From Lycium barbarum (Eukaryota; Streptophyta; Magnoliopsida; Solanales; Solanaceae), in contig NC_083341.1 of assembly GCF_019175385.1 (NCBI RefSeq), positions 66,807,800-66,871,799 of the forward strand: a stretch of DNA of 64,000 nucleotides, read 5' to 3'. Every line of letters begins with the position of its first letter. The first letter of the stretch is position 1. The notes beneath the pieces were generated by a model, which was not told the DNA's origin, made no database searches, and saw only the letters and a list, made by a program, of their open reading frames with translations. The translations under genes and the position numbers were made by a program. This document shows positions 10,515-21,833 of the stretch, piece by piece.

Positions 10515-10858
10515 CAATCGCGTTGACCACCCTCTTTAAAATCAGCATCAAGTTTCCTCTTTCTATCTTCTCCAAACTTGGTAAACTTTGAACAAGTAAA
10601 AAAGAAGACCAGCAACATCGCTCCAAACCTTAATAAGTAGTAATTTCAATAAATCACATGAGAATCATAACAAAGAAAGAAATCACAATAAAGTAGTAGT
10701 AGCAGTATTGACCTGTAATTAACAGCAAGGTGAATAAACATGACAATGAATCCAGAAATGGCTCCAGACAAGTTGAGAGACTTGTGTCTGTATGCTCTAA
10801 TTGCGATTACAGATGAAAGAATTGCAGCCACTGCCGGTTGAATCAAATTTTTTTCCAT
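10515..10858 (-). pseudogene. PGR: First two exons of a DUF92/TMEM19 (PGR-like) membrane protein gene
   Basis: Exon 1 (10713-10858) starts at ATG and encodes MEKNLIQPAVAAILSSVIA, then RAYRHKSLNLSGAISGF and IHLAVNY. An 84-bp intron (10629-10712, GT...AG) follows. Exon 2 (10515-10628) encodes RFGAMLLVFFFTCSKFT, then KRKLDADFKEGGQRDW, and ends at a GT donor. Removing the intron keeps the frame, with one Arg codon split. The two hydrophobic segments and the SKxTK...GGQR sequence match DUF92/TMEM19 proteins such as Arabidopsis PGR; the DUF92 family also contains the phytol-pathway kinase VTE6. About 87 residues remain of a family protein of roughly 290. Exon 3 onward is not visible. It is either a truncated copy or a gene whose next intron has been filled by transposons. 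Confidence 0.75.
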
Positions 10859-11173
10859 TGATTCGGCTGATCTCAGAGTTTGAAAGTAAATGAGTGTTGA
10901 GAATTTATGTTTGTGGTAGCGTTGCCTTATTTTGACTCACATTCTCTAATAAATTTTGGCTGCTCAGCATGTTGTAATCGATGGAGTATTATTCTATTAT
11001 CTTTCTTTCTTTTTTTTTTTTTTTGGGTTGGGGGAGGGGCGGGGGGGGGGGGGGTCAAAATTGTTCTATAATCATAGTCTTTCATTCTCTTGTTGTATTC
11101 CAATTTTGTTCGGGTTCTAATTTTTGTCCGGTCTTTGTTTGCGTGCCACTTTTGTTTTTATAATTATAATATT
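10859..11173. other. Upstream flank of PGR-like exon 1 with T and G runs
   Basis: About 100 bp that could be 5' UTR or promoter of the PGR-like gene, then a T run (about 11009-11024), a G run (11041-11054), and an ~80-bp segment (11085-11165) that recurs at 30423-30503. No TATA box stands out on the minus strand. Confidence 0.4.
11085..11165 (+). repeat. Dispersed ~80-bp repeat, copy 1
   Basis: Shares TCATTCTCTTGTNGTATTCC, TTGTCCGGTCTTTGTTTG and GTGCCACTTTTGTTTTTATA with 30423-30503. In both places it ends just before an unrelated repeat boundary, which suggests part of a short interspersed element. Family unknown. Confidence 0.6.
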
Positions 11174-11583
11174 TCTACTATAAAGAAATGTGGGTTTGGG
11201 CACTTTCTCATCGTCCGTTCTTAATAAAAAAATAATTGTGAATCTCATATATATTAAACAACAATTAATATAAAAAAAAATGTGAGCTCCATAATTCTAA
11301 TATATATATCCGTTCCAATTTAATAAAAAATATTGTGGGCCCCATATATATTAAACAACAACTAATATTAAAAAAATAGTGCAAATTAATAATGTCAAAA
11401 AAAAAGTGCACCCCATATTAAAAAATCAAATAATATTCATGTAATTTTTAAAGTATCTCATTAAGTCAATAATGATGGATTCATTGTCACGTGCGCATTC
11501 GTAGCAAACACTAATAAAAAAATTGTGGGCCCCATATATATTAAACAACAACTAATATAAAAAAAAAATTGTGGGCCCCATAA

Positions 11584-11589
<6 letters not shown>

Positions 11590-11629
<40 letters not shown>
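11590..11629 (+). repeat. (AT)n microsatellite
   Basis: Uninterrupted AT dinucleotides inside the Helitron-like block. Confidence 0.9.
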
Positions 11630-11630
<1 letters not shown>

Positions 11631-12436
11631 GTTCCAATTTAATTAAAAAAAATTGTGGGCCCCATAAATATTAAACAACAACTAATATTAAAAAAATAGT
11701 GCAAATTAATAATGTCCAAAAAAAAGTGCACCCCATATTAAAAAATCAAACAATATTCATGTAACTTTCAAAGTATCTCATTAAGTCAATAATGAAGGAT
11801 CCATTGCCACGTGCCTATTCGTAGCAAACACTAATATAATAAAGTTTTAAATACGGAGCACAAACTATAATGTTATATTAATCGTGTTTTGAACATAGTA
11901 TCCCATATTGACAAAATCAAGCAATATATAATAAAAAAAAAAGTGAATCTCATATTAAAAAAATAAACAATGTAAAAAAAAAGTGCAAAAAAAAATTGTG
12001 GGCCCCATAATTCTAATATATATATATATATATATGTGCATAAAAATAGTGCAAATTAATAATGTCAAAAAAAAAGTGCACCCCGTATTAAAAAATCAAA
12101 AAATATTCATGTAATTTCCAAAGTATCTCATTAAGTCAATAATTATGGATTCATTGCCACGTGCGTATTCGTAGCAAACACTAATATAATAAAGTTTTAA
12201 ATACGGAGCACAAACTACAATATTATATTAATCGTGTTTTGAACATAGTATCCCATATTGACAAAATCAAGCAATATATAAAAAAATAAAAAAAATAAAA
12301 AGTGAATCCCATATTAAAAAAATAAACAATGTCAAAAAAAAAGTGCAGACTTTGTATTCGTAGCAAACACTAATATAATAAAGTTTTAGATACGGAGCAC
12401 AAATTACAATGTTATATCAATCGTGTTTTGAACATA

Positions 12437-12491
<55 letters not shown>
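12437..12491 (+). repeat. (AT)n microsatellite
   Basis: Uninterrupted AT dinucleotides following module 1. The minus-strand Ile/Tyr-rich frame nearby is an artefact of this repeat. Confidence 0.9.
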
Positions 12492-12494
<3 letters not shown>

Positions 12495-14142
12495 GTGCAA
12501 ACAAATAATGTCCAAAAGGGTGGGCCCCATACTAAACAACACCAAGCAATATAAAAAAATAAAAAAAATAAAAAAAAAAAAACTATATAAAGCATGGGTT
12601 TAGGCCCATGCTTCGTCGTTCGTTGTCCCTTAAAAAAATGGGTGGGCCCCATACTAAATAACACCGAGCAATAAAAAAAAAGGAAGAAAAAAAAAGTGGA
12701 ACTCACCATCTCCAAACTCATGGGAAAAAAAAAGTGGACCCTATATTATCAAAATCAAGCAATATCAAAAAAAAAAAAAAAAGTGAACCCCATATTAAAA
12801 AAAATATAATGTTAAAAAAAAATGCTGGCTTTGTATTCGTAGCAAACACTAATATAATAAAGTTTTAGATACGGAACACAAACTACAATGTTATATTAAT
12901 CGTATTTTGAACATAATATATGTATATACATTATATGCATAAAAATAGTACAAACTAATAATGTCCAAAAAAAAAAAAAGTGCACCCCATAAAGGGTGGA
13001 CCTCATACTAAACAACATCAAGCAATATTTTAAAAAAAAAAAAAAAAAAAGTGGAACCCACCATCTCCAAACTCACTATAAAAAAAAAATGAACCCCATA
13101 TTAAAAAAACATAATGTAAAAAAAAGTGCAGACTTTGTATTCGTAATAAATACTAATATACTAAAGTTTTAGATACGGAGTACAAACTACAATGTTATAT
13201 TAATCGTGCTTTGAACATAGTATATATATATATGCATAAAAATAGTGCAAATTAATAATGTCCAAAACAAAAAGTGCACCCCATATTAAAAAATCAAACA
13301 ATATTCATGTAATTTCCAAAGTATCTCATTAAGTCAATAATGATTGATTTATTGCCGCGTGCGTATCAATCCATTAGTGGGAGCAAATGAAATTACTTTT
13401 CTTCAAAAGATTAAGTAGTCAAACCATACAATTTTCTTTTCTTTTTTTATATTAGTCTGATATCTAATGTAGCTATTAAATTGTTGTATTTGTTATTCCG
13501 TCATGTCATTTATTTGTTATGTTCACTAAAATAAATATTCTTAAAATATTTATATTTTAAAATAAGATAGAATTTAATTACTTTTTTATTTTTATTCTTA
13601 CTCTAATAAATGTAAAAAGGGATTAATGTCGTAAAAAAAATATATCAAATGGAGATCAAATAATGAATAAGGTAAATTAGTCAAATTATAATTCTAATCG
13701 ACGTTTTCTTAAAAAACCATCCAAAAGACAACATGACAAGTAAAATGAGCTAAACCGAGAATATTTATCAAAAATTAAAAAAAAAATAGTATTTCTTCGT
13801 TTAAATAGAAAATCAATTTCTACTTTGTTTCGTTTTAAACATGTAAAATTAATTTAATACTTTGAATTAGAATTATCCAAATCAAAATTTGATAAAAAAT
13901 AATAAGTATTTTACACCTTTAAATTAATCGAATTAAAATTGAAAGTATCAACTGATGCTTAAATATTGCTATTATTTTATCTCAAAGAGAGAAAAATAGT
14001 TTCCTTTTAAACAAGTCTTCTCTTTTAAAAAATATTAATAAATTTGCCGATTTTGTATTCGTAGCAAACATTAATCTAATAAAGTTTTAGATACGGAACA
14101 CAAACTACAATGTTATATTAATCGTGTTTTGAACATAATATA

Positions 14143-14146
<4 letters not shown>

Positions 14147-14223
<77 letters not shown>
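14147..14223 (+). repeat. (AT)n microsatellite
   Basis: Long AT run after the last copy of module 1, shortly before the terminal hairpin. Confidence 0.9.
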
Positions 14224-14225
<2 letters not shown>

Positions 14226-14316
14226 CACTATTCAAAGACAACTACATACACATAAATGCACTATAATCTAAAGTGTTGGGCCCGTGCTGTGCGCAACACG
14301 GTCATAGGCCATCTAG

Positions 14317-14747
14317 TATTTATAATAACACTTCAAGAAGTTGATATATTCGTAATAACCCATATCTTCAAGCCACTTGTTAGTACTTTGGCTCAAAAAA
14401 AGTCACTGTGATTACCATTCTGGGTCATATCATGTGTCATTACTCACTAACAGAAATCTACTACTATCAGATTTTGCCACATGTCATTATCTAAACCCTT
14501 CATTTTACGAGTGGCATGTATGAGCCATTTTGTTAAGGTCAATGGCATATTTGAGTATTTTCCCAATTCATATATAAATCTCCATCTTTTTAAATTTTAT
14601 GTAACAAGCTTACAAGGAGAAGTTTGTCCCTATAGCAATAACATTATTATTTTACATGGAAAAACTATACTCTCTTATTTAATTGGATTATGAATCTTAT
14701 TCTACATCATTCAATTGTTTTCATAACACTTCAAAAACTTGATACAT
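14317..14747. other. Unassigned flank with a partial direct repeat
   Basis: AATAACACTTCAAGAAGTTG at about 14323 is echoed by CATAACACTTCAAAAACTTG at about 14722, each followed by GATA-CATT-GTAATAACCC-like sequence. Between them lie unrecognised sequences, among them a 70-codon frame (14481-14693) without known motifs or a start context. Confidence 0.35.
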
Positions 14748-15007
14748 TTGTAATAACCCGTATCTTCGGGGTAAGATTTGAAGTGCTCGTCATGCTAAGT
14801 AGGTCACGTCATGAAGTATTTGAGTCATACTTTAAGGTTGGAAGTATAACGGGTTGCGATTAAGAGGTCGACTAAGGTTCGCTGAAAGTTAAAGAATTAA
14901 AATCAATTAGTAGATGGGTCAGTTTCCTCGGCTTCAATTAGTATATGAGTCAGTTTCCTCGGGGCATCACTCCCAGCATACTTGGAGTCACGGGTTTATC
15001 CACTTAC
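14748..15007 (+). repeat. Possible plus-strand LTR fragment T, left part
   Basis: Begins TGTAATAACCCGTATCTTCG, which resembles the start of LTR W (TGTAACAACCC). It contains two AGTCAGTTTCCTCGG copies (about 14921 and 14951). It stops at the TGTCACACCC start of LTR U. The sequence resumes at 17773 with GTCTATGAGTCTAGTTTCC, a typical internal LTR phrase (compare 31464), so U may have inserted into T. Confidence 0.4.
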
Positions 15008-17772
15008 TGTCACACCCAACCTTGGGGGTGTGGCCAGCACCCGCCACCCGAAAGGCCGAGCGAACCAACTGTGATATCTGAACTCTGTAACAAGAATCAT
15101 AGGCCGACAAGATCGCTGAATAACAACTGTAAGAAGTATATCATGACAACCTGCAAGCAGAAAAGGCCCAACAACACATATATGCATAACTAGGGCCGAC
15201 AAGGCCACAACTAGGAAAGACAACTAGTCAGAAGGCCGGAAAGGCCAAACACGACACCTGTACACTGACTGATAGTCTGTAAGCCTTTAAGAGCACTAAT
15301 ATGCATCATCTAGTCGGAATAGGGCCCCAACGTACCCATAGCCATACTCATATATATATATATACATGCATGCATTCCTACTCAAGACTTTGACCAACAA
15401 CTCCGGAGAAATGGAGTGCAACAACTAACCGCTGAACATCTGGTACCCTACTGTGGGGCACACCAACCTGTCTGTCTATACCCGTGGGCATGATCACAGC
15501 GTACAAAAAGGCGTCAGTACGAAATATGTACTAAATATGTAGGGCGGTAAGTGTAAGCATACGAAATATAAATAACAAAAGGGGAGATATAGAGGCAACC
15601 TGAACTCTGAAACAAGCCGTTGAAGGCAATCATAACCACAATGAATATAAATGTATGCTTGTAAAAATCATTCCTCACAGTGGAGGCTTATAACATATCA
15701 TATCGTATAATAATATATATCCCTCTGTGGGGTGAGCTCATCATCACCTTTACCCAATTGATCAGTGGTGATGCACAGCTACGTGCCTACCCGGCCGCCT
15801 ACAACACGGCTCGGTAAAAAAAGAAATCTATCTAGGTGCACATCTACGTGCCTACCCGGCCGACTATAGCGTGGCTCGGTAATGAAAATAAATACATATA
15901 TATAAGTGCAATGCAAGACCGACCTCAGAAGAGATAACATAGAAAGAGTCGGAGTGACCTATCGTTGTTATCCTCCGACTATCGTTATTATCGCTACGTT
16001 CATCATTCTTTAATCAATAGGCCAAAGAAATAAAAGTACAGGGAAACATCTTGTTACGAATTATACACGAAGCCGAAATTATCCAAACTCTTATGAAATA
16101 TGATCGACACAACTTCTATCAGAAAAAGTATACCAACGGGAGGTTCGTCATATTTGAGCAATAGACAAGAAGATAAGGATTAACTCAATTAAAGGAAGTA
16201 TAATCAAATCAACTTTGACGTAAAGAGTACCGTAAAAAATATCATTCTTCATTCGATAAACAAGAGGGATAAAAAATGCAAAAGGTACTTCAATACAAGC
16301 TATTCATGAGAAAAGGGTAAGCTTAACCATTTTGGAACATAATCGACACAAGTTGAACAGAAAGTCTTTTAATAGATAACCAAAAGGAGATATGGAACGT
16401 GGAACATACTTTGGTACAAGTCAAAGATGAAGTATGGGTCAGCTCAATTATCATGGAACGCGATCGATCCAAGTTAATGGAACAACTTTTCAATGAAAGG
16501 TCATTTGAAATCTAGTCATGCCACAAAGAGAATATAAAGCCCTTCATACCTCGTCGATGGATTTATATATGTTTCCCGAGTCCTTGAACGCCTTACGAAT
16601 GATTTCCTACATAATACGAACCATTCAGGATCAAAATCAAGTTCATAGCTCATAGAATTCTTCATTTAGACATTTAATCGAGCAACTTGCGAGCATAAGT
16701 TAATAGGCTTATTTGTAGCTTAATTCTCCCGTAAGGCGCTACCATATCCCACTTTTCTGATCCTCCTCATCATTATGATACCATACATATCACCACAGCT
16801 CCAAACAACCCACTATAACCATACAAAACAGCCCAACAATTAAGCTATATTCATGAGAGTTAATAAGGACTTATTCTTATGGGATTTTCTCCAATTTTCT
16901 AGGTCTAAACGTTTGTAAAGTTCAAGGATATGAAAATAAGGTTAAAACATACCTCAAGTGATATAGAACACTTCAAACTATAAATTACTTCAAGGCGAAG
17001 TTTTCATTCGAGAAGCAAAATAGTGAAGAAATCACGATTCCGTAATCGCCATGTTGTTCTTTATGTTACTTGGATTGGTTAGGATTCATGGAGGATTTGT
17101 TTGGAGAGTATATTAAGGTTTCCTTGGTCTTTGAAGATGAAGAAATGGAGATAAAATCGTGAAAAGGGTGATATATATACATGGGAAAATTTAAACCATC
17201 GATTATGCTCACTGTTCCCGCGGCAGTTCGTGTCCCTGAACGGAAACGCGAATTTCTTTCTACTCCGATGTTGTATTGACAAACGATTAAATGCGCTGGT
17301 AACTAGAATTGTAGAACTTTGATTTGCTATATGGATCACCCTGTAACTCCAAGTAGATTGAGAGAAAAGCTCTTCGACATCTGACCCAAATTTTAGTAAA
17401 ATTTACAAACTTAACTTGCAACGCCCTTTGTCGACTTTCGTATTACAACTAGTTTGACTTCCAAACTTAACAAGCGACCATTATATGATTCAGATACTTC
17501 ATATCATTACTTGATTAGCATGTGAAGCACTTCTAATCTCACCTAAAAGTACAAGTTATCGTATTCCCAACTTGCCTACTTTTGACGAAACTCATCCTTC
17601 TTTGATTCATTCACCCTTCAAACCTTCCGCCACTTACTAATCTTATTTATAGACTCTTATAACCATTAATATTAATAATATCAATCCTTTTTAACCTCAA
17701 GATAATTTCTTTTGTACTTGCGTTGACTAACTCATGATGCGACTTTAACGTAAGAAAATCCGGGGTGTAACA
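15008..17772 (-). repeat. Minus-strand gypsy LTR U (solo or remnant)
   Basis: About 2.77 kb from TGTCACACCCAACC to GGGGTGTAACA. Read on the minus strand this is TGTTACACCCC...TGTGACA, the terminal form of the other LTRs here. It carries the conserved GCGTCAGTACGAAATATGTAC block (15510-15543) and a two-unit ACGTGCCTACCCGGCCG repeat (about 15771-15885). No internal domain adjoins either side, so a solo LTR is likely, but the flanking five bases (CTTAC, TCTTC) do not match, so a target duplication is not supported. Confidence 0.65.
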
Positions 17773-17947
17773 TCTTCCAAATTAAAGGTCTATGAGTCTA
17801 GTTTCCAATGCCGAAAATCGTTCGATGCGCGATTTATCATGGGGTGCTGAAAGATAGAATTTGGATATCACACCAACTAGCTTCACCTATGTGTTCCACC
17901 TATGTTTCACCTATGTCTCCACCCATGTGTTTCATCTATGTGCTTCA
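17773..17947 (+). repeat. LTR T continuation with CACCTATG minisatellite
   Basis: LTR-like sequence followed by five or six diverged TTCACCTATGTG-type units (about 17880-17947). The last unit supplies the CTTCA duplicated by solo LTR V, and the sequence resumes at 30178 (CCTGCTAGTTTGAG). Confidence 0.4.
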
Positions 17948-18548
17948 TGTCACGACCCAACCAGAGGGTCATGACGGGCACCCGGAGCTAATACACCGAG
18001 TACCTCTAAACATACATCTCACAAATATTTCTAGGTGGGCCATAAAGATAGCTCCTAGATATCATGATCTGTAAGGACATATATCACAATATAACGACAC
18101 ATCTCTATATAATCTTCAACAGTTATGTCCATCATCACCAGCCGACAAGGCTACTAAATTGTTATACAATGATATGGACCGGTAGGGTTATGAAATGTCT
18201 AGCTATACAAGCATGTCTACGAGCCTCTACGTAGAATACAAGTGACCATAAGGACTAATACCAACAGACTGCAGCTCCGAAGTACGTTTAGTGCTCCTGA
18301 GAATCCGCTGATAAATCACCTACGGGTCAAATCCGTGTACCTGTCTACCTGCGGACATGAACGCAGTGTCCACAAGAAAGGACGTTAGTACGAACAATGT
18401 ACTGAGTATGTAAGGCATGAATAACAATATAATGAAAGTATGAAGATAACGTAATATAAAAGAGATCAGGCTGTGCCTCTAAATGCCTTTTTAAGACGGA
18501 GGTCGTGCACGCTTAGCTTCTTAAAAAAAAAAGACTTTTCCATATATA

Positions 18549-18745
18549 CATATATAGGGTATCTTGTCCAGCCGTTAAGGCGCGGTAATATTTATTGTAT
18601 CTTGTCCGGCCATTAAGGCGAGGTGAAATATATATAGTATCTTGTCCGCCCATTAAGGCGGGGTGAAATATATATAGTATCCTGTCCGACCATTAAGGAA
18701 CAGTGAAATATATATAGTATCTTGTCCGCCCATTAAGGCGCGGTG
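18549..18745 (+). repeat. ~40-bp minisatellite with GC hairpin, LTR V
   Basis: Five units of the form TATCTTGTCCGCCCATTAAG then GCGGGGTGAAATATATATAG. Each holds a small stem such as CCGCC-CATTAA-GGCGG. Confidence 0.9.
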
Positions 18746-19253
18746 TGAAAGAAAATACTTACATATATATAAAGCATGCATGAGAGCCCAATTAAAACCC
18801 ACAACTCTATCGGAGTGACGTAAGGTCGGTAGCCTCCGATTATATTATGGAACAATCATCATCGCTATATCTCACCTTGAAGGAACAATTATCATAAGGT
18901 GAGATCAACAATAATGAATAAAATCAAGGAAATCATGAAATAAGCTCAATAATCTCATAATAGCATTAAAATCATAAGCTTTGGAATTTCTAGAATTAAA
19001 ATCATCATCGTCATGTTCATCATAGAAAACATCTCATCTTTAGTATCATAAGAAGCCTTTAAGAATCATGAACTTCTAACTTTTGGAAGTAAGAAGGTTA
19101 TGGAAACATATATGGAATCATAATATAGGAATCATGTCTTATGAAAAAAAGGGACTAGCCTTAACATACCTTTTTGTCTACTTAGCCACTCAACGTTTAT
19201 CCCTCAAAGCTCGTAAATCTACATATAAACCATTCATACTATTGTTAGGCTTA

Positions 19254-19258
19254 TCTTC
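19254..19258. other. Target duplication of element F, left copy
   Basis: TCTTC here and TCGTC at 29226-29230 flank element F. Four of five bases agree, consistent with a duplication that has since acquired one substitution. Confidence 0.7.
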
Positions 19259-21629
19259 TGTCACGACCCAACTCGGGGCCGCGACGAGCACCCGGTGCTA
19301 GCCCACCCGGGCACCCTCTTAGCTTACACTTATGCTTACATCTAGGTGAGCCACATAATTATACATGCATTTCCATTCATTCGTCAACTAGTCCCATTTG
19401 GACAACAACGCATTTATATCATCGTAGGCATCTATGTCACATCAATGTACATGGGCCAATGTGGCCGACAAAATGATATACAAAACATAGGCAGACAAGG
19501 CCAAACACATCTACCCACACGCACACACATGTCTACGAGCCTCTAAGAGTATAACATATCACATTAGCGGGACAGGACCCCGCTATGCCCATAATTATAT
19601 ACACAAAAGAATGAGTACCCAAAAGATATGGCTCCGAAAAAAATGGAGCTCTCTATGTAATCTCCGAATAGGCAGCTATGGATCAAGTCTGTCTCCCTGT
19701 GCACCTGCGGGCATGACGCAACGTCCACAAACAAAAGGACATCAGTACGAAGAATGTACTGAGTATGTAAAGCATGAGCAACATCAATAAATAAACATCA
19801 TGAACAACATATGAAATAGCATGGGAGGGTAGACAATAATATCATCGTCATAGTACTTACCTGCCTTTCGTAGGACTTTCCATTTTTCATACGTATTAGT
19901 ACACCTACGTCATCATCTATGTTCCATAATAGTACTCGTACCATACTTGTGCTCATATTCGTATACATGTCCTTATTCGTATTCTTATACATAGTCTTAT
20001 CACATTCATAATCATATTATATACATAGTCATTTCATATACATGGCATTTACATAGCATACCCGACCTCATAGGATCAGTGTTTCATACATACTTGGCCA
20101 ACCAAGGCTCAAGGTTACTCATACCTAGCCCTACCAAGGCTTCAGGGTTATCCGTACCATCTGCAGAGGTGTACGCGCGTTTCGTAATCATATACATACT
20201 TTATACATATTCATATACATATATCCTACCCGGCGTTATAAGCTCGGGGTGTCGTTATAGCCCTTCATAGGCACATGTAAGTATAATAGCCCGTAGGCAC
20301 CTTTAGCATCATTATTATTATCATCGTCATCACTATCATCATCATCATTTTCGCTATGTCTATATCTTATGCTTACTCGTCATATGGGGTGCGTAGTACA
20401 ATCGTAGCACATATCAAGGATCGTGAGCTTATGAGCTCGGAGTGTCAATCGTTTGAATACAACATACTCATATAGAGGATTTAAGAGTTTGGCCAAGGAA
20501 CCATGCCTTATGAAAGAAGGGTTAGCCTTACATACCTTTTCGTCGGACTATTCTACATTTGCACGCTTCCTCCCAATGCTAGTGTCTATACCTTCATTAA
20601 TATCATAACAATGGCCATTAGTCATTCACATTATCCACATTATCTAGATTCCTTAGTTTGCCTCTAATTCACCCATATTCATGGTCATAACATCCAACTT
20701 CGTCCATTCGTCTAAAGTGTCTAGTTCATGATCTTAATACCATTTATAATACATTCATATCACAACACAACAACATTCATGATTCAATTCAAACTATTCC
20801 TCAAAATGTCACTATTCATCATTCATGACCTACTTGACCATATTTTCTAAAATCCATGTATTTCAACTCTTCAATACCTTAAACATCATGTAAAAATCAT
20901 GAATCTTACCTTAGAAGTTGTAGGAACAAGCTTTGGTTAATAATACTCCACTTTGAGCAAAACCCTAGTTTTTCTCCATTTGGATTTCTTGACCTAGATG
21001 ATCTTTGATGATGTTCTTACTCTTGATTCACCTTGTTTTATGTTGTTGATCCTCAAATATCCTTGAAAACTTGTATAATAAATGTAGAGAGAGGTTTTAG
21101 AGAGAAGTGGTGTAATGTAGAAATGAAATAAAACAAGTCTTGGTCCTCATATTTAATGAATTAAAAATCTGTGCTGAGGTGAACAGTGGTTGTCCATGGA
21201 GTTTTACGGTCCGTATTCCAGTTTACGGACTGTCCCTCGTGGTCGTCTTTAACCCTAAGCAGAACCAGAAACTTTGGCTGCATGCATGGTGATTTACGGC
21301 CATGGTTTATGGGGCCGTAAATCACTTTACGGTCTGTCCTCCTGGTCGTATTTTACCATTTCTCAATTGGGCAGAAAGTCGAAGTCTTGCATGGTAATTT
21401 ACGACTGCCAGTTTACGGACCGTATTCCATTTTACGATCCGTATTTTTCACTTTACGACCACTGGGCAGTTTTGCCAACTTTCAACTTTTCACATTTCTC
21501 GACTTTTCATTCTAATCGTTCTCGTCCATATTCGCATATTGCTCATGAAACATTATACACTCGCACTCCTCGCACACATCACTAGTTCGTTTACTTGCGT
21601 ACCAACGGGAAATTTTCCGAGGTGTAACA
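19259..21629 (-). repeat. 3' LTR of element F
   Basis: About 2.37 kb, TGTCACGACCC...GGTGTAACA on the plus strand. It matches 26852-29225 with scattered substitutions (for example CAACTCGG versus CGACTCGG near the outer end). It contains the conserved block at 19737-19776 and a palindrome cluster at 21206-21455 built on TTTACGGTCCGTA-type sequences. Confidence 0.92.
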
Positions 21630-21642
21630 TTTTTCCCCCCTT
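21630..21642 (-). other. Polypurine tract of F
   Basis: AAGGGGGGAAAAA on the minus strand, directly abutting the 3' LTR. It would prime plus-strand DNA synthesis. Confidence 0.85.
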
Positions 21643-21833
21643 AGGAACATTCGTCCTCGAATGTTAAAGTCTCGGGGAATTCTACAAAAATTTCGCCAGA
21701 GGTCCCCTTATAATATGGCGCTACCATCCTGCCACAACAACCCATAATATCGATGCCACACAGGGCCACAACGTAACAACATAAAAATTTTGGCCACACA
21801 TGACCCAAAAGCATAAAAGGAAATATACATACC

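Larger units (their letters stand above)
11375..14143 (+). repeat. Reiterated ~93-bp and ~130-bp modules
   Basis: Module 1 (TATTCGTAGCAAACACTAAT ... CGTGTTTTGAACATA) occurs at about 11812, 12163, 12348, 12828, 13131 and 14051, with a truncated copy at 11499. Module 2 (GTGCAAATTAATAATGTC ... ATTGCCACGTGCGTATTCG) occurs at about 11375, 11695, 12045 and 13245. They alternate with GTGGGCCCCATA and TGAATCCCATATT spacers, so the block grew by segmental duplication and not by simple head-to-tail copying. Confidence 0.8.
11174..14316 (+). mobile_element. Composite Helitron-like non-autonomous element
   Basis: The right end has the Helitron 3' signature. A hairpin, CCGTGCTGTGCGCAACACGG (14282-14301), is followed by a short spacer and CTAG at 14313-14316, with host T next. 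The left end is placed at TCTACTATAAAG (11174). There a small stem, GTGGGTTTGGGCAC, recalls the internal GCATGGGTTTAGGCCCATGC (12592-12611), a second possible start. The base before TC is T, not the A that Helitrons usually leave, so the left end is tentative. The interior has no coding. It holds reiterated modules, one of ~93 bp and one of ~130 bp, and long AT microsatellites. No Rep/helicase is present, so it would need one in trans. Confidence 0.5.

Noticed and set aside
10408..10626. 72-residue single-exon gene on the minus strand
   Set aside because: It is an off-frame read through exon 2 and intron 2 of the PGR-like gene; the conserved DUF92 sequence is in another frame.
11375..14143. 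Centromeric-type satellite array
   Set aside because: Modules are few, interspersed and bounded by Helitron-like ends, with no uniform tandem monomer.
15008..17772. Target duplication for LTR U
   Set aside because: The flanks CTTAC and TCTTC do not match, and shifting the ends by a few bases does not help. U is listed as an LTR but not as a proven solo insertion.
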